Assembly: GCA_029216955.1 (NCBI GenBank)
Contig: JANAVB010015600.1
Coordinates: forward strand, 38,945,274 to 39,009,273
Length of the DNA stretch: 64,000 nt
DNA from: Iris pallida
Lineage: Eukaryota; Streptophyta; Magnoliopsida; Asparagales; Iridaceae
Direction of reading: 5' to 3'
The notes beneath the pieces are model-generated. The model saw nothing but the letters and a program-made list of their open reading frames with translations. It was not told where the DNA came from and made no database searches. The position numbers and the translations under genes are program-made. Shown here in pieces: positions 1 to 11,379 of the stretch (position 1 is its first letter; every line of letters starts with the position of its first letter).

Positions 1-300
1 ACAAAACGTTCTGTGTTAAACGTTGGCATACCGACGGTATGCTCCGGCATACCGACGGTATACCGTTTTGTTTGCCTAAAAATGGTTTGTGATAATTATC
101 GGCATACCGACGGTATACTCCGGCATACCGGCGGTTATACCGTTTTGTGAGCCATAAAACGTTCTGTGACAAACATCGGCATACCGACGGTATGCTCCGT
201 CATACCGACGATATAACGTTTTGTTTATCACAAAATGTTCTGTGACAAACATCAGTTATACCGACGGCATACCGCGACATACCGACGGTATACCGGTTTA
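1..300 (+). repeat. tandem array of ATACCGNCGGTAT palindromes in copia LTR
   Basis: The core is GGCATACCGACGGTATGC, an inverted repeat (ATACCG/CGGTAT) with one central base. Two palindromes are paired around a TGCTCC or TACTCC linker. The pair recurs about every 75-80 bp, separated by a segment like CACAAAACGTTCTGTGACAA. The fuller array in the second LTR has about five such units. Function unknown. Confidence 0.85.
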
Positions 301-482
301 CAAATATTTGAGTTTTGAATGACGAACACTAGCATTAATTGCTAGCATTAAATGCTTCCAACGGATATAATTATGACCGTTACTGTTCAGACCGGCATAC
401 CGCCGGCATGCCGGTCCATACCGACGGTATGCCGGTTAGGATGTATCCAGGAGCATTAAATGCTACCTACTCTTGGTTTCTT

Positions 483-489
483 TATAAAT
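483..489 (+). promoter_or_regulatory. probable LTR TATA box
   Basis: TATAAAT lies in the LTR downstream of the palindrome array and about 490 bp before the LTR end. It is conserved in the other LTR at 8980-8986, and no better TATA candidate is visible nearby. It would place the retrotransposon transcript start near 510-520. Confidence 0.5.
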
Positions 490-973
490 GGAAGCCTTCT
501 CTCTTGAAAGCTTATCCACTCTTTGCAATAAATTTTCCAACAACCTAGAGCTCCACCATTAATCTCTACACAAGCTTTTAATTCTCATCCATTCCCAAGT
601 GCTAGAGTATTCAAGAGTTGTACCTTTCGATCTTCAAGTGTTAGAAGATCAATAAGTTCTCTTCCTTTCAATTTGAAGTTGGCGAGCCTTCATAAGAAAA
701 CTCGTGTGTAAGAAGTTGGCGAGTTCTTCGGATCCAAACTCGTGTTGAAGTTGGCGAGTTCTTCGGATCCAAACTCGTGTGTACTATTTTACTAAATAGT
801 GGATTTAAGTCGGAGAGAGTTCCGGGAATGGATTGCCTCAAGAGAGGATACCAGGATACATCGTGCGTTTGATTTTCTCTCTCTCTCTCTCTCTCTTTTT
901 AATTGAAGAATATTGCTTATTGTGTTTAATTTATTTTATTTTCCTATTCACCCCCCCTCCAGGGTTCTATAAT

Positions 974-985
974 TGGTATCAGAGC
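974..985 (+). other. primer-binding site (initiator Met-tRNA) of copia A
   Basis: TGGTATCAGAGC lies two bases after the LTR end. It is the classic plant retrotransposon site complementary to the 3' end of initiator methionine tRNA, where minus-strand DNA synthesis starts. Confidence 0.9.
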
Positions 986-1025
986 TTTCTTCTCTTGATT
1001 TGGATTTACACTCTTAGAGTGATCC

Positions 1026-2935
1026 ATGGCCACTAACCCTAGTATCAACACCTTCCACAATGAGGGATACTCCACAAATAGGCCTCCCCTATTTGATGGA
1101 ACCAACTATAACTACTGGAAGATTAGGATGAGCATTTATCTGAAGTCCATAGATTTCGATTTATGGAATTGTGTGATAAATGGTCTCCCTACTCCTTCCA
1201 GAGTTATTGAGGATGTTGCATCTGACACCCTTAGGGGCTTACTCACTGAAAATGCCAAGAAGCTTGCTAGTCGAGATGCCAAGGCTATAAACGCTCTTTA
1301 TTGTGCTCTCGATAGTAGTGAATTCAATAGAATCTCTACTTGCAAGACTTCCAATGAGATTTGAAAGTTGTTTGAAGTCACACACGAGGGACCATCACAA
1401 GTAAAAGAGTCCAAGATTAATAGACTCACACAAGAATATGAGTCCTTTAAAATAAAACAAGATGAGTCTATTACTTGCATGTTTACTCATTTTGGTGATA
1501 TTATTAATCATCTTCTTCTCTTGGTAAGGAATATCCTGCTCATGAAAAGATCAAAAAAATTCTTAGAGGATTGACCAAAGGATGGAGTCCTAAAGCTACC
1601 GCCATCATTGAAGGGAATAACTTGACAGTCATGAACCTTGAGACCCTCATGGGGAAGCTTATGACTCATGAACTTGACATGAAAGATCAAGAAGAATCTT
1701 CCATGCAATTTGAGTAGAAGGAGAAGGCCAAAGAGAAGGATAAGTCTCTAGCTCTCAAGGCTACAAAGTCTTACTCAAAGGATAGCTCCGTCGACAACGA
1801 GTCGGATGACGATGAAGATATAACTCTCACAGCTAAGCACTTCCGAAAGTTTCTCAAATTCAATAAAGCCAACCGCTTTAGATGGGACAACGATGAAGAT
1901 CCGACATGCTACCAATGCAGAAGAACCGGTCACATCAAGAGAGATTGTCCCATGACAAGAAAAGACTCAAGCAAGTACGAGAAGCCTAGCAAAGGAAGCT
2001 CGTCCTCCAGGAAATTTGTCAACACAAGCATTTGGTGTGAGAGTGACGCAAGCGACTCCGACAACGACAAAGATTGCAAACACAATGCAAACGTTTGTCT
2101 CATGGCAACCAATATTGAGGTACTTGATGATCTCTCCTTAAATACTCTTACTTATGATGACTTGGAGAAAGCTATCTTTGAACTACATGAAGAACACAAA
2201 GGTGTTAGGAATAAATACAAGAAATCTCTAAAAGCGATTGATGCTCTTCAACTTGAAGTAGAGAGACTCTCAAGCATCATTATTGATGTAAAAAAGAAAA
2301 TCTCCTGCTTCTGATACGGATGAAATAAAGCCTTTGCGACTCAAGTTTCAAGAATCCCTTGTCACCATTAAGAAAAACGATGATGAGATTCAATCCATCA
2401 GAGAGGCTTATGTTTTTGCTATACATAAAGTTCAAGATGCGAATAAAAGAGAATATGATACTTCTATTAAGTATAATGATCTTCTTGCGCAGAGTAAGAG
2501 ATTAGGTAATAAGAACACTATTCACACACATGCTCCAAGACACCCTCACACCCATCACAATATTAGTCATACTTCTTACATGAACAAGAACACAACACAA
2601 AAGTCCTTTTCCAACTCAAGAAAAGGACCGTTTGTTAAGAAGAACACCTCATATCATGCATTCTACTATCATCATCATAACACTCATGATAGAACTCCTC
2701 GCACTAGAGCTTCACATATGCATAACACTCACTCGTTTCTTCTAATTCTTCTATGATATGCAACTATTGTGGCTTGCTTGGACATACTTCTAATTTCTGC
2801 TATACAAGGAAACAAGTTGATATGAAAGTCTATAAATGGGTTCCTAAGACTAACAATCAAGGACCCAAACAATCATGGGTACCAAAATGTTCATCTTCAA
2901 CTTATGTTGTAGGTGAAGAATTCTTCTCATGCTAG
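1026..2935 (+). pseudogene. gag: copia A gag (nucleocapsid) pseudogene
   Basis: The ATG at 1026 starts a capsid region with an N-terminal DUF4219-like motif (RPPLFDGTNYNYWKIRM) and a UBN2-type gag domain to about 1700. A CCHC zinc knuckle follows at about 1905-1945 (CYQCRRTGHIKRDC), then a coiled-coil-like Glu/Lys-rich part (2130-2470) and a second CCHC knuckle at about 2756-2800 (CNYCGLLGHTSNFC). Gag packages the element RNA into virus-like particles. Breaks: an in-frame TGA at 1362 where copy B has a Trp codon, a frameshift near 1515, a TAG near 1714, and frameshifts near 2300 and 2750. The start is chosen by its position just after the primer site and by similarity to copy B. Confidence 0.85.
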
Positions 2936-5900
2936 AAGCAAGTAGATTCTCGATAGCGGTTGTTCACGGCACATGACCGGTGATGCTTCACTATTTACAA
3001 TGCTATCGATGAAGAAGGAAGGACACGTCTCCTTTGGTAACAATCTTAAAGGTCACATTATAGGAAACGGTAATATCGATTCCCCTCCTTATCATTGTAT
3101 TAAGAATGTGTATCTTGTTACAAATCTCAAACACAATCTTCTTAGTATCAGTCATCTCACCGATAATGGTTATGATATTAAGTTTGTTAAACTCAAATGC
3201 TTCATTACTGATAGCTCTAGCGGATCTATTGTTTATGAAGGCATTAGAGAGAACAATATATATGTTCTATATCTTGTTGAAGGTACTGACAATGACAGGT
3301 GCCTAGTTGCAAAGAACGATGAAAGTTGGCTTTGGCACATGAGGCTCGGACACGTCAACATGGATACCATCTCTCGTCTTGCAACCAAGAAGCTTGTAAG
3401 AGGACTTCCAAGTATCCCTTTCAAAAAGGATATGGTGTGTGAAGAATGCGAGAAAAGTAAGTTGACCAAGTCATCTTTTAAATCCATCAACTCTGTGAGT
3501 ACCACTAGACATCTTCAACTTATTCATATGGATCTATTTGGTCCTAGTAGAGTAGCTAGTCTTGGGGGCAAACTTTATGCTTTTATTTTGGTTGATGATT
3601 TTTTTGAGATTTACTTGGGTTATTTTTCTTGCTTGTAAAAGTGATATTTTTCGTGAATTTGTTGCTTTTTGTAAACGTGTTCAAAATGAGAAAGGTTTTT
3701 CTATAACAAGATTAGAAGTGACCATGAAGGAGAATTTGACAATATCGATTTTAAAAGATTTTGTGAAAAGAATGATTTTGGACATGATTTTGCTTGTCCT
3801 CGAACTCCTCAACAAAATGGTGTTGTGGAGAGAAAGAATAGAACCCTTGACGATATGGTCCGGGTTATGTTAAACCAATATAAGCTACCCCAATATTTTG
3901 GGCGAAAGCCGTTAACACGGCATGTCATGTTATAAATAGGGTCTTGATTAGACCTATTTCTAAAAAGACTCCTTATGAGCTTTGGTTTGACAAAATTCCT
4001 TCTATTGAATATTTTAAAGTTTTTGGATATAACTATTTTATTTTGAATACCAAGGACAACCTAGGCAAGTTTGAAGAAAAAGCCTATGAAGGAATATTCC
4101 TTGGGTACTCAACTCATAGTAAAGGTTTTCGTATTTTTAATAAAAGAAGCCTTGTTGTCGAAGAGTCAATCAATGTCTCTTTTAATGAACTTAACTCTTC
4201 TACATTTTCCTCTTCCGATGATATTGATGACATCTCGTTTGGGTTGGAGAACTCCACTATTGGAGATCGTCCTTCTTCATCTAACAATGAAGTTGTGACT
4301 CCTCCAACAAAAGAGTCTCCACCACTCGAGCCTCCTCAAAAGGAACTCCCAAAAGAATGGAGATTTGTTACTAATCATCCTAAGGAGCTTATCATTGGGG
4401 ATCCTTCTTTTCGTGTAAGCACTAGATCCTCCACTCGTGATCTTTGTGCAAACGTGGCTTTTATCTCTCAAATAGAGCCTAAAAATATTAATGATGCTTT
4501 TCAAGATGAATTTTGGATGATAGCGATGCAAGAAGAGCTAAATCAATTTGAGCGAAATAAGGTCTGGAAACTTGTCCCTAAACCTAGCAACCACCCCATT
4601 ATTGGAACTAAATGGGTATTTCGAAATAAACTTAATGAAGATGGGTTAGTGACTCGTAACAAAGACCGATTGGTTGCTCAAGGCTATAACCAAGAGAAAG
4701 GCATTGACTACGACGAAACCTATGCTCCGGTTGCTCGTCTTGAATCCATTCGTATGCTATGTGCTTTTGCTTGCTTTAATGATTTTAAACTCTTTCAAAT
4801 GGAAGTTAAAAGTGCTTTTCTAAATGGTATTATTAAAGAGAAAGTTTATGTAAAACAACCTCCTGGCTTTGAAGATTTTCAATTTCCTAATCACGTGTTC
4901 AAATTCCACAAAGCCCTCTATGGCCTCAAACAAGCTCCCCGTGCTTGGTATGAGCGCCTTAGCTCCTTTCTTGTTTCACATAATTTTTCTAAGGACAAAG
5001 TCGATACGACACTTTTTATCAAATCCCATAATGGCACTCTTTTATTAGTTCAAATTTACGTCGATGACATTATTTTTGGTTCTACTAACAATGCATTTTA
5101 TGTAGAATTTGCTAAAGTAATGCAGAAAGAATTTGAAATGAGCATGATGGGTGAACTATCATTCTTTTTGGACTTACAAATCAAACAAGGACCCAAAGGA
5201 ACCTTCATCAATCAAGCAACATATACAAAGGATCTCCTCAAGCGTTTCGAACTTGACTCATCCAAATCAATGAGGACTCCTATGGCAGCAACGACAAAGC
5301 TTGACAATGATGAAGATGGCACATCGGTCAACATTCGTAAGTATCGAGGTATGATCGGTAGTTTACTTTATCTAACTGCTAGCCATCCTGATATCATGTT
5401 TAGTGTATGTCTTTGTGCACGATATCAAACAAATCCAAAGGAATCGCACTTATGTGCCGTCAAGCGTATTTTTCGATATCTCAAAGGCACCGTTACTATG
5501 GGCCTTTGGTATCCGAAATCTTCATCCTTTGAGCTTCACGGCTTCTCGGATACAGATTTTGCCGGATGCAAGATTGACCGAAAAAAGCACTAGCGGCACA
5601 TGTCAATTCCTTAGGAAATCCTTAGTATCGTGGTTTAGTAAGAAACAAAATTCTGTTGCTCTTTCAACCACTGAGGCCGAGTATATTACGGTCGATTGCT
5701 GTTGTGCACAAATTCTTTGGATGTCACAACACTTATAGATTATGGCATTTCTCATACTTGCACCCATATTAGATGTGATAACACTAGCTCGATCAATCTC
5801 ACAAAAAATCTGATTTGTCACTCACGCACGAAGCACATTGAAATTAGACACCATTTTCTTCGTGACCATCAACAAAAGGGAGATATCCGCCTTGAATTTA

Positions 5901-6004
5901 TTGACACTACTTATCAGTTAGCCGATATTTTCACCAAACCACTCCCGGAGGATCGCTTCGTTTTTCTTTGCCAAGAATTGGGCATCTTAAATTTTGACTC
6001 ATAG
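2936..6004 (+). pseudogene. pol: copia A pol (protease-integrase-RT-RNase H) pseudogene
   Basis: The protease motif LDSGCSRHMTG is at about 2950, just after a TAG stop. The GAG-pre-integrase zinc motif (WHMRLGH..CEEC) is at 3330-3460. The integrase core starts at LIHMDLFGP (about 3512); a frameshift near 3600 follows, and the QQNGVVERKN motif is readable at about 3808-3837 in another frame. RT and RNase H are open from 3944 to 5593, with KALYGLKQAPRAWY and the catalytic YVDDIIFG. RNase H shows SDTDFAGC, then a frameshift in an A-run near 5585, and resumes with LSTTEAEY; the C terminus ends at 6004. The first RT catalytic Asp position reads Glu (QMEVKSAFLNG), itself likely inactivating. This polyprotein would copy and integrate the element. 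Confidence 0.9.
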
Positions 6005-6471
6005 TTCTTCTCAACCGGCACATCGACAGTATACTGCGGTATACCGACGGCATGCCGATTTTGGTTCAGAATTATGTTATGTGCCAAAAATCAGTATACC
6101 GTCGACACACGTCGGCATACCAACGGCTATACCAGTTCGCGACGGACTGCTGTGTCAAATCTGCTTAGGCCCCACTACTCTTCCATTCTCTCTTTATTCC
6201 TTTCTTCCCTCTTAACTACACATCACATCAATCATCTCCTCATTAATACCCATCTCTTCCTCTCCTCTTTCCAATACCCTAACTTTCCATCCCACCTCTT
6301 CTTCTCCCCCATTAACTCCTCCATTATTTCTTTTTCAAACCACCACACTTCCCCACTTCTTCTATAACCGTTCCCAACCCTCCCTCTTCCCTACTCCTCT
6401 TTAAAAACCCTATTCTCTTCTTTATCCTTCTCCAATTTTCAAATCATCTCTCCACCTCCTTCCACTCTTCC
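6005..6471 (+). other. spacer between pol and extra ORF, with LTR-like palindromes
   Basis: No protein is supported here. Bases 6015-6135 contain several degenerate copies of the ATACCGACGGCAT palindrome that is arrayed in the LTRs. The rest (6170-6470) is a C/T-rich leader-like sequence directly upstream of the next ATG. Confidence 0.6.
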
Positions 6472-7579
6472 ATGGCCACCCACAAGCGCCCCCGCTCCTC
6501 CTCCACCGCTACAAATCCATTCACTACTGTGCATCTCGCCCATGGCTATGACCCGAAGATCTTTACCTCTTCCTTGGCTGCCGAAGCATGGTTCCAGCAT
6601 TTCGTGCACCACAACGTCTTCAAAGGCCGCGCCATCAACTGGAACCTCTTTTCCGGCCATTTCTCTCTTCGAGAAGGCCGGTCTCTCTTCCCTTCTTCGA
6701 CGTCAGGTGCCTGTCTACCCCGCCGCAGTACGCCTGTTCTACTGTAATATGGTTTCCGATATCGAGAACGGTACCATTGAGACGATGGTGAACGAGCGCC
6801 ACTTCCGCCTGACGGCTCGTGACATTGCTGGGATTCTAGGCATCCCCGACCAAGGCGAGGCTCTACCGGCCCTTATCTGCTCTCTATCCTTCGGTCGAGG
6901 TCTCTTTCGATGAATTCTGCAGAATCATCTGCAAGGGACCGAATCCTCCTGCAATCCCAGCCCTTTCCGCGCAGTTGGAGCCGTTCTATTACGAGCTCCA
7001 TAGGATCGTATGCCACACCCTCTATCCCAAGGGCGGTAACTATGATGCCATCACCGCTGACGCCCCTAGTTTGCATGTACTTTCTATATTCGAAGAAGCC
7101 TTGGTCTTTCTCCAAGACTCTTCTCAATACTTTCTTCGGCATCCTGTCCGCGGGGGGAAGCAGTCTCTGTACTATGGATCCTTCATCACCCTATCTTGGA
7201 AGCGAAGAACGTCGACCTCTCCTTTTGCTACTCGGACGGCGTCCCATCCTTCCTTGCTCTTTTTCGTTCCCTCGGTGGTGCCTCCTCCTCCCAATAGCCG
7301 CCTGCCACTGCTCCTGCTGCACCCACCTCTACTCCTCCTGCCTTCGGCCATTATATGCCCCTGATCCAGTAGCATTTCGATATGGACATGGCTCAGGCGG
7401 AGGAGCAGATGCGGGCCAACACTCGTGGCCTTGGGACCCTGATCCAAGCGCTTCCATGATCAGGCGTACTTCATTCAGCGCACCATTCAGGACCGGGATG
7501 CATTTCTGGATCCGAATCTTCAGGATCCTATGTACCAGGCCCCTCGCTTCTCCGATCCTAATGCCTACGGGTTTATGTA
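6472..7579 (+). pseudogene. extra 3' ORF of copia A, frameshifted (plant-transposon-protein-like)
   Basis: One coding region is spread over three frames: 6472-6665, about 6665-6865 (FEKAGLSSLLRRQVPVY, FYCNMVSDIENGTI, LTARDIAGILGIP) and about 6865-7360 (EFCRIICKGPNPPAIP). A Pro-rich stretch and a Gln/Met-rich tail ending near 7579 follow. The layout (F..S..A..F, then VY..AV..FY.N, then LG.P) resembles the putative plant transposon protein domain that often accompanies retrotransposons; the resemblance is by pattern only. SIRE-type elements are known to carry an additional ORF after pol, sometimes called env-like, but I see no signal peptide or fusion peptide to support an envelope role. Function unknown. 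Confidence 0.6.
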
Positions 7580-8069
7580 ACGGACGGCATTTATCCTGTT
7601 GGCGCTTTCCACCGGGCTCAGGATGGGGGGGATGATCCGGCTAATGAGTAGGTGGCGGCTTCCTAGTGTTGATGGTGTCCAATAATTGGTTGTTTGTTTT
7701 AGTGTGTCTTTTGAGGTCCTTCGGGGACCAGTATCTTGTTAGTGTCTTGTGCAGTCCTACGAGGACTTTTATAGGTTTTTTATTTTGTCTTGCTGACTAT
7801 CATAGAGGAGAGTTTTATTGTCTTATGTAGTGTTTTATGAAGTGTCCTGTATGTACCCAATTCATATCTTTAAATATATCTATATATATGCATGCTTCTG
7901 TCTATCTTACTGTTTACGCAAATTCAATGATATATTTGTTTTATTTCCCATCTTTGACTAAGTGACAAAGGAAGAGAAAATGTATTGAGGGGGAGTTGTC
8001 TACCTACGGGGGAGTCACTCCCGAAAGATGCTATCTCTCTATTTTGTCAATTATCAAAATGGGGGAGAT
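7580..8069 (+). other. 3' untranslated part of copia A with polypurine tract
   Basis: No gene is seen. The stretch is T-rich and ends in AAAATGGGGGAGAT (8056-8069), the polypurine tract that primes plus-strand synthesis, immediately before the LTR. A similar GAGGGGGAG lies at 7988, a possible second tract. Confidence 0.75.
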
Positions 8070-9465
8070 TGTTGGCACATTTTATTTTGATAATATTAAC
8101 AGCATCTTCGTAGTTTAGTTTTCTCTGTTTTCAGATTGATATCATTTCAGAAGCTTTACTACATAAAGTCTGTCCATTCAAGAATAGCTTTCATTGCCTT
8201 GAAGACTGAAGCAAAGATCGGCGTTCCTTGAAAGATGGCTCTCAAACACTTCAAGTTTTCGAGTCTGTACAAGGTCTAGGTCTTTCTGTAAACACTAAGG
8301 TGGATGACAAAACTAAAAGCCTTCTAGTTTAAAAATCAAGATCTTATAGAACGGCCTACCGGCGGTATGCTCCGGCATACCGGCGTTATACCGTTTTATT
8401 GACCACAAAATATTCTATGAGAATTATCGGCATACCGACGGTATGCTCCGGCATACCGACGGTATACCGATTTGTGGACCACAAAACGTTCTGTGTTAAA
8501 CGTCGACATACCGACGGTATGCTCCGGTATACCGGCGGTATACCATTTTGTTTGCCTAAAAACGTTCTATGATAATTATCTGCATACCGACGGTATACTC
8601 CGGTTATACCGGCGGTATACCATTTTGTGAGCCATAAAACGTTCTGTGACAAACATCGGCATACCGACGGTATACTCCGGCATACCGACGGTATACCGTT
8701 TTGTTTATCACAAAATATTCTGTGACAAACATCGGTATACCGACGGCATACCGCGGCATACCGACGGTATATCGACGGCATACCGCGGCATACCAACGGT
8801 ATACCGGTTTACAAATATTTGATTTTTGAATGATGAACACTAGCATTAATGCTTCCAACGGATATAATTATGACCGTTACTGTTCAGACCGGCATACCGC
8901 CGGCATGTCGGTCCATACCGACGGTATGCCGGTTAGGCTGTATCCAGGAGCATTAAATGCTACCTACTCTTGGTTTTTTTATAAATGGAAGCATTCTCTC
9001 TCTTGAAGGCTTATCCACTCTTTGCAATAAATTTTCCAACAACCAAGAGCTCCACCATTAATCTCTACACAAGCTTTTAATTACCATCCATTCCCAAAGT
9101 GCTAGAGTATTCAAGAGTTGTACTTTTCGCTCTTCAAGTGTTAGAAGATCAACAAGTTCTCTTCCTTTCAATTTGAAGTTGGCGAGCCTTCGTAAGAAAA
9201 CTCGTGTGTAAGAAGTTGACGAGTTCTTCGGATCCAAACTCGTGTTGAAGTTGGCGAGTTCTTCGGATCCAAACTCGTGTGTACTATTTTACTAAATAGT
9301 GGATTTAAGCCGGAGAGAGTTCCGGGACTGGATTGCCTCAAGAGAGGATACCAGGATACATCGCACGTTTGATTTTCTCTCTCTCTTTCTTTTTATTTGA
9401 AGAATATTGCTTATTGTGTTTAATTTATTTTATTTCCCTATTTACCCCCCCTTCAGGGTTCTACA
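8070..9465 (+). repeat. LTR shared by copia copies A and B (1396 bp)
   Basis: It starts TGTTGGCAC after the polypurine tract and ends CTACA before a Met-tRNA primer site. It serves as the 3' LTR of A and the 5' LTR of B. Internal features: palindrome array 8345-8805, TATA near 8980, GAAGTTGGCGAG repeats 9175-9280 and a short (CT)n run near 9376. It is the only complete copia LTR in the window. Confidence 0.92.
8980..8986 (+). promoter_or_regulatory. probable TATA box of the second copia LTR
   Basis: TATAAAT is in the same context as at 483-489 (followed by GGAAGC). Confidence 0.5.
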
Positions 9466-9467
9466 AT

Positions 9468-9479
9468 TGGTATCAGAGC
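9468..9479 (+). other. primer-binding site of copia copy B
   Basis: TGGTATCAGAGC follows the LTR end by two bases, as in copy A. It shows that a second internal region starts here instead of host flank. Confidence 0.9.
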
Positions 9480-9520
9480 TTTGTTCTCTTGATTTGGATT
9501 TAAACCCTTAGAGTGATCCA

Positions 9521-10533
9521 TGACCACTAACCCGTATCAACACCTTCCACGATGAGGGACACTCCACAAATAGGCCTCCCCTATTTGATGGAACCAACTA
9601 TAACTACTGGAAGATTAGGATGAGCATTTATCTGAAGTCCATAGATTTCGATTTATGGGATTGTGTGATAAATGGTCTCCCTACTCCTTCCAGAGTTATT
9701 GAGGATGTTGCATCTGACACCCTTAGGGACTTACTCACTGAAAATGCTAAGAAGCTTGCTAGTCGAGATGCCAAGGCTATGAACGCTCTTTATTGTGCTC
9801 TCGATAGTAGTGAATTCAATAGAATCTCTACTTGCAAGACTTCCAATGAGATTTGGAAGTTGCTTGAAGTCACACACGAAGGAACATCAAAAGTAAAAGA
9901 GTCCAAGATTAGTAAACTCACACAAGAATATGAGTCCTTTAAAATGAAACAAGATGAGTCTTACTTGCATGTTTACTCGTTTGGTGATATTATTAATCCA
10001 CTTTCTTCTTTGGTAAGGATATATCCTGCTCATGAAAAGATCAGAAAAATTCTTAGAGGATTGACCAAAGGATGGAGTCCTAAAGCTACCGCCATCATTG
10101 AAGGGAATGACTTGACAGTCATGAAGCTTGAGACCCTCATGGGGAAGCTTATGACTCATGAACTTGACATAAAAGATCAAGAAGAATCTTCCATGTAGAG
10201 AAGGAGAAGAGAGAAGGCCAAAGAGAAGGAGAAGTCTCTAGCTCTCAAGGCTACAAAGTCTTACTCAAATGATAGCTCCGACGACAACGAGTCGGATGAC
10301 GATGAAGATATAGCTCTCACAGCTAAGCACTTCCGAAAGTTTCTCAAATTCAACAAAGCCAACCGCTTTAGACGGGACAACGATAAAGATCCGGCATGCT
10401 ACCAATACAGAAGAACCGGTCACATCAAGAGAGATTGTCCCATGACAAGAAAAGACTCAAGCAAGTACGAGAAGGGTAGAAAAGGAAGCTCGTCCTCCAG
10501 AAAATTCGCCAACAAAAGCATTTGGTGTGAGAG
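9521..10533 (+). pseudogene. gag: copia B gag, 5' part (split by the LARD insertion)
   Basis: This aligns with 1026-2045 of copy A at high identity. The ATG at 9521 is followed by a 2-bp deletion near 9533 that shifts the frame; the capsid domain is then open from 9620 to 10198. It keeps the Trp codon that is a stop in A. The CCHC knuckle near 10400 has its second Cys changed to Tyr (CYQYRRTGH). The frame ends at the insertion point, where GAGAG (10529-10533) is the left target duplication. The continuation is at 38755. Confidence 0.9.
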
Positions 10534-10861
10534 TGTAAGCCCCTAATTTAGGGCTTATTTTTTTCAATTTTATAAATCAATTATTTGCAATAAATATTGT
10601 TATTTGAGTATTATTTGATTTAATGTTCTTTTTTGTGACTTTTACTTTTGGAACGTCAGGGATGCCAACCTCTGGAAACTCTTTTCATCAGTGTGAAGTA
10701 GACAAGATTACCTTTACGTTGATATATCATGTCCCATCCAAACTTGTTCTCTTGTACTCTTTTTGCTTCGCATAACTTTGGGTCGATTTAGACCATTTGA
10801 TCGTTGATTAATTATTAATTGATTTTCCACTCTTTTCCTTGATCATCATATGCCCGTTACC

Positions 10862-11220
10862 CACTACTAAAATACCCCACTTTACCGACGGAAGTTTAGC
10901 GACGGACGGATTCCGTCGCTAATAGCAACCAATTTCCGACATCTTAGCGACGGAGTAGCGACAGACAACATAACATAATTTTTTCCAATTTTAAATGTAA
11001 AAATTTGTCGGGTTTCCGTCGCTAAGTCGACGAACGTTAGCGACGGATTCTTTTCGTCGCTTATTCGTCGCAAATGTTGGCGGCAAAATCTTTAAAACAT
11101 TGGCGGGAACTTTAGCGACTAACTGGCGACGGATATATCCGTCGAAAAAAACCTTTTATTTGGCGACGGTTTAGCGACTAATTTATTCCGTCGCTATTCC
11201 GTCGCTAGTTTCTGTGCCCT
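10862..11220 (+). repeat. CACTA left subterminal repeats
   Basis: About a dozen copies of AGCGACGGA / TCCGTCGCT occur in both orientations after the terminal repeat. In En/Spm elements such motifs bind the element's regulatory protein and bring the ends together (family knowledge); that role is inferred here. Confidence 0.8.
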
Positions 11221-11261
11221 AACTTAAATTGAACCGACGGGGGGGAATTTTGCATTCCCCC

Positions 11262-11341
11262 CAAAACTCTCTCTCTCTCGCGGCCTCTCTCTCTCGCGCG
11301 CGGCTCTCTCTCTCTCGCGGCTCTCTCTCTCTCTACAGGTA

Positions 11342-11379
<38 letters not shown>

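Larger units (their letters stand above)
1..971 (+). repeat. 5' LTR of copia element A (partial)
   Basis: This is nearly identical to 8481-9465. It ends at CTATA just before the primer-binding site; the second LTR ends CTACA, so the expected CA end has mutated here. It contains palindromic tandem repeats (1-300), a TATA box near 483, three copies of a GAAGTTGGCGAG..ACTCGTGT direct repeat (about 674-780) and a short (CT)n run near 877-895. Confidence 0.9.
1..9465 (+). mobile_element. Ty1-copia retrotransposon A (SIRE/Maximus-like), 5' end outside window
   Basis: The order LTR, Met-tRNA primer site, gag, protease, integrase, reverse transcriptase, RNase H, an extra 3' ORF, polypurine tract and LTR is copia-type with integrase before RT. 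The YVDDIIFG active site, the long gag with two CCHC knuckles and the large region between pol and the 3' LTR fit the SIRE/Maximus lineage (family knowledge). The 5' LTR begins upstream: base 1 corresponds to base 8481 of the 3' LTR, so about 411 bp are missing. All genes carry stops or frameshifts, so the copy is dead. The 3' LTR is shared with a second copy (B) that follows directly. Confidence 0.9.

Noticed and set aside
1..300. Regularly spaced palindromic repeats resembling a CRISPR array
   Set aside because: Spacers are themselves conserved, the array lies in an LTR duplicated at 8345-8805, and the genome is plant.
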